DNA from: CAIWXH01 sp964555675
Lineage (GTDB): Bacteria > Chloroflexota > Chloroflexia > Chloroflexales > Chloroflexaceae
Direction: 5' to 3'
Length of the DNA stretch: 6,729 nt
Assembly (NCBI GenBank): GCA_964555675.1
Contig: CAZKTU010000312.1
Location: forward strand, 1-6,729
The notes under the pieces were generated by a model. The model had not been told where the DNA came from and did not search any database. It saw only the letters and a list, made by a program, of their open reading frames with translations. Each line of letters begins with the position of its first letter. Within the stretch, counting starts at the first letter, position 1. Positions 5,494 to 6,729 of this stretch are shown one piece after another. The translations under genes and the position numbers were made by a program.

Positions 5494-5680
5494 TGGTGCA
5501 GCGAAGCCCAATGTTTTATAGCGCCGCTGCCGAACGGCTTGCCCTTCCCGCCATTCCCCCTGCCTGCCACCTCACCGCCACGCGCTGTAGCAGCCCGGCC
5601 TGGGCGCGCTGCGACACGCGCGCTGAGCATGGAAACACACTGTCAGGCAGCCGCGCCAAGCATACATAGGAGGAGCCGAG
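5494..5680. other. 187-bp spacer, no confident gene
   Basis: This spacer separates the reductase and small-protein unit from the thioesterase gene. It contains one AT-rich stretch, TTTTATA (5514-5520), which could be part of a -10 element, but no matching -35 is obvious. An 8-base direct repeat GCGCGCTG occurs at 5604-5611 and 5618-5625. No T-run terminator is visible. A promoter for the downstream genes could lie here, since this is the longest gap between genes in the window. Confidence 0.4.
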
Positions 5681-6127
5681 ATGCAGCACGAAGAATGGGC
5701 CCGCAGGCAATTACAGCTGGCGGCGAGCGGTCCTTTTGCCAGCTGGCTCGACGCGGCAGTCATCCGCGCGCAGGCCGACGAGGTGGAAGTACAGCTCCCT
5801 TACCGCGACGAACTGGGCGGCGAGGCTGGCGGTGCGCTGATCCACCGGGGTGTGGTCGCGGCGTTTGCCGAGCTTGCCGGCGCGCTGGTGGATACGCAGG
5901 CGCTTGTCGCAGTTACCCACCGCAGCCTCATCCTTGACTATCTGAACGACGCCCCCGCGGGGAGTGCGCTCTACGCCCGGGCGCGGCTGGTGAATGGCGC
6001 AGTACGGATCGAGATTCGGGCCAGCGACACCCGCATCCTGGTCGCACGAGCAACCCTGCTGGTTCGCGGCGCCGCCAGTGTTGCCGCGCCAGCCGATCCT
6101 CAGGCTCAGCCAATCTACCCGAACTGA
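5681..6127 (+). CDS. PaaI-like hotdog-fold thioesterase
   Basis: The 148-residue protein has the size and pattern of single-domain hotdog thioesterases, which hydrolyse acyl-CoA or similar thioesters in the cytoplasm. The core is LPYRDELGGEAGGALIHRGV (39-58) followed by VAAFAELAGAL (59-69): a helix opening with H55-R56-G57 where PaaI proteins usually have HGG, and with E64 near the position of the usual acidic residue. The second half (THRSLILDYLNDAPAGSALY, 79-98, then ARARLVNGAVRIEIRASD, 99-116) is the alternating beta-strand pattern of the fold. The start has AGGAGG (5668-5673) seven bases upstream. The last 18 residues are proline- and alanine-rich and probably disordered. It sits 187 bp after the small membrane protein gene, so it need not belong to the monooxygenase operon. 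Substrate unknown. A non-thioesterase hotdog role cannot be excluded. Confidence 0.82.
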   Translation: MQHEEWARRQLQLAASGPFASWLDAAVIRAQADEVEVQLPYRDELGGEAGGALIHRGVVAAFAELAGALVDTQALVAVTHRSLILDYLNDAPAGSALYARARLVNGAVRIEIRASDTRILVARATLLVRGAASVAAPADPQAQPIYPN

Positions 6128-6199
6128 TACCGGCAACGCTGGCCCAGCCATGACAACCGGCGCCTTCACTGCCATGTGCAACACGCCGTCTGTGCGAGC

Positions 6200-6203
6200 G
6201 AGG
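6200..6203 (+). promoter_or_regulatory. Ribosome binding site deciding the acetyltransferase start
   Basis: GAGG lies six bases before GTG 6210. The in-frame ATGs at 6150 and 6174 have no purine-rich site in front, so this motif points to GTG 6210. Confidence 0.5.
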
Positions 6204-6209
6204 TCGACT

Positions 6210-6729
6210 GTGATCGCAATTGTCGAGCCGGCAACGGCGGAACACCTGGACGCGGTGCGTGTGCTGATGACGGACTTCGTCGCCTGGAGCCGCGAGCGCT
6301 ACGCCGCGTATCTCGAACAGGTCAACGCCTACTTCGACGCCGCGGCTTTCCGCGCCGAGCTCGCCGGCCTTCCCGGAAGCTACGCGCCGCCGCGCGGTTG
6401 CCTGCTGCTGGCCGTCGTCGACGACCAGCCCGCCGGCTGTGTCACGTTCCGCCAGCTCGATCCAACCGCATGCGAGATGAAGCGGATGTTTGTGCGCCCG
6501 CAGTTCCAGGGTCAAGGGGTGGGTCGAGCGCTCGCCGAGCGCCTGATCGCCTCGGCACAAGCGACAGGCTACAGCCTGATGCGGCTCGACACCGGCTTCC
6601 TCCAGGTCGAAGCACAGGCCCTCTACCGCAGCCTCGGCTTCCACGAGATCGAGCCGTACTACCCGGTGCCCGAGGCCGTGCGCGGCGGGGCCCTGTTTAT
6701 GGAGCTTCAGCTGGCTGAGGCTCGCCACC
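6210..6729 (+). CDS. GNAT family N-acetyltransferase, 3' end beyond window
   Basis: The frame is open to the window edge without a stop, giving 173 codons, close to a full GNAT domain, so little is missing. Counting from GTG 6210, the protein begins (M)IAIVEPATAEHLDAVRVLM, a normal GNAT opening with strand 1 and helix 1. LLLAVVDDQPAGCVTFRQL (65-83) are the central strands. MKRMFVRPQFQGQGVGRAL (90-108) holds the acetyl-CoA pyrophosphate loop, with Q100, G103 and G105 fitting Q/RxxGxG/A. LYRSLGFHEIEPYY follows near the C-terminus, the usual last part of the fold. Such enzymes move an acetyl group from acetyl-CoA to an amine; the target is unknown. In-frame ATGs at 6150 and 6174 would add 20 or 12 residues (CNTPSVRARST type) that do not look like part of the domain. 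The preceding thioesterase ends 82 bp upstream. Confidence 0.87.
   Translation, partial: MIAIVEPATAEHLDAVRVLMTDFVAWSRERYAAYLEQVNAYFDAAAFRAELAGLPGSYAPPRGCLLLAVVDDQPAGCVTFRQLDPTACEMKRMFVRPQFQGQGVGRALAERLIASAQATGYSLMRLDTGFLQVEAQALYRSLGFHEIEPYYPVPEAVRGGALFMELQLAEARH

Noticed and set aside
5514..5520. TTTTATA as a promoter -10 element
   Set aside because: No credible -35 hexamer at the right distance was found, so it is mentioned only as a feature of the spacer.
5493..5669. Possible 58-codon gene starting in a TGATG overlap after the small membrane protein
   Set aside because: The overlap is suggestive, but there is no ribosome binding site. The product is a Ser/Ala/Arg/Cys-rich string without pattern, and it ends inside the next gene's ribosome binding site. 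It is more likely a chance open frame.
6176..6718. Plus-strand open frame of 180 codons in another frame over the acetyltransferase
   Set aside because: Its product is arginine-rich with no domain, while the frame starting at 6210 encodes a full GNAT pattern and simply runs off the window.
5928..6728. Minus-strand open frame of 266 codons opposite the thioesterase and acetyltransferase genes
   Set aside because: The plus strand carries hotdog and GNAT signatures over the same DNA, including the QxxGxG loop. The minus-strand product shows no domain.

Overview
The window is 6.7 kb of very GC-rich bacterial DNA (about 70 % by eye, with third codon positions mostly G or C). All credible genes lie on the plus strand. 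No tRNA, rRNA, transposase, CRISPR array or convincing rho-independent terminator is visible. The source is probably a high-GC, free-living bacterium. A short run of CGTAGAA heptamers at 2584-2604 resembles a motif I remember as common between genes in Chloroflexota such as Roseiflexus and Chloroflexus, so that phylum is my best guess, but this is memory and not a search result. A block of exactly 100 Ns (4022-4121) shows the DNA comes from a scaffolded draft assembly, perhaps a metagenome bin.

Layout: the last 18 codons of an unidentified upstream gene (1-57) are followed by three genes for luciferase-like, FMN-dependent monooxygenases. Two (69-1211 and 1248-2588) are paralogues of the NtaA/SnaA/DszA/DmoA type; the first is a shortened, divergent version. 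The third (2687-3718) belongs to the YhbW/MsnO8-like group. Then come a DUF1684 gene cut by the assembly gap (3734-4021), an SsuE-type FMN reductase lacking only its first few codons because of the same gap (4122-4664), and a second complete SsuE paralogue (4727-5272). A 74-residue protein with one C-terminal membrane segment (5269-5493) overlaps the second reductase by four bases. After a 187-bp spacer follow a PaaI-like hotdog thioesterase (5681-6127) and a GNAT acetyltransferase (6210 to the window edge) whose stop lies beyond the window.

The functional core is a two-component flavin monooxygenase system. SsuE-type enzymes use NAD(P)H to make reduced FMN, and luciferase-like oxygenases use FMNH2 and O2 to attack a small organic molecule. 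In known cases this is cleavage of C-S or C-N bonds, for example sulfonates, sulfones, dimethyl sulfide or nitrilotriacetate. Scavenging of organic sulfur is a reasonable working idea, but the substrate cannot be read from the sequence and no transporter lies in the window. Three oxygenases, two reductases, a DUF1684 protein and a small membrane protein in one co-directional run is the most interesting feature. The thioesterase and acetyltransferase may be a separate unit.

The 98-bp spacer before the third oxygenase holds the clearest non-coding structure: three CGTAGAA-like heptamers followed by a 12-bp imperfect dyad (2624-2657).
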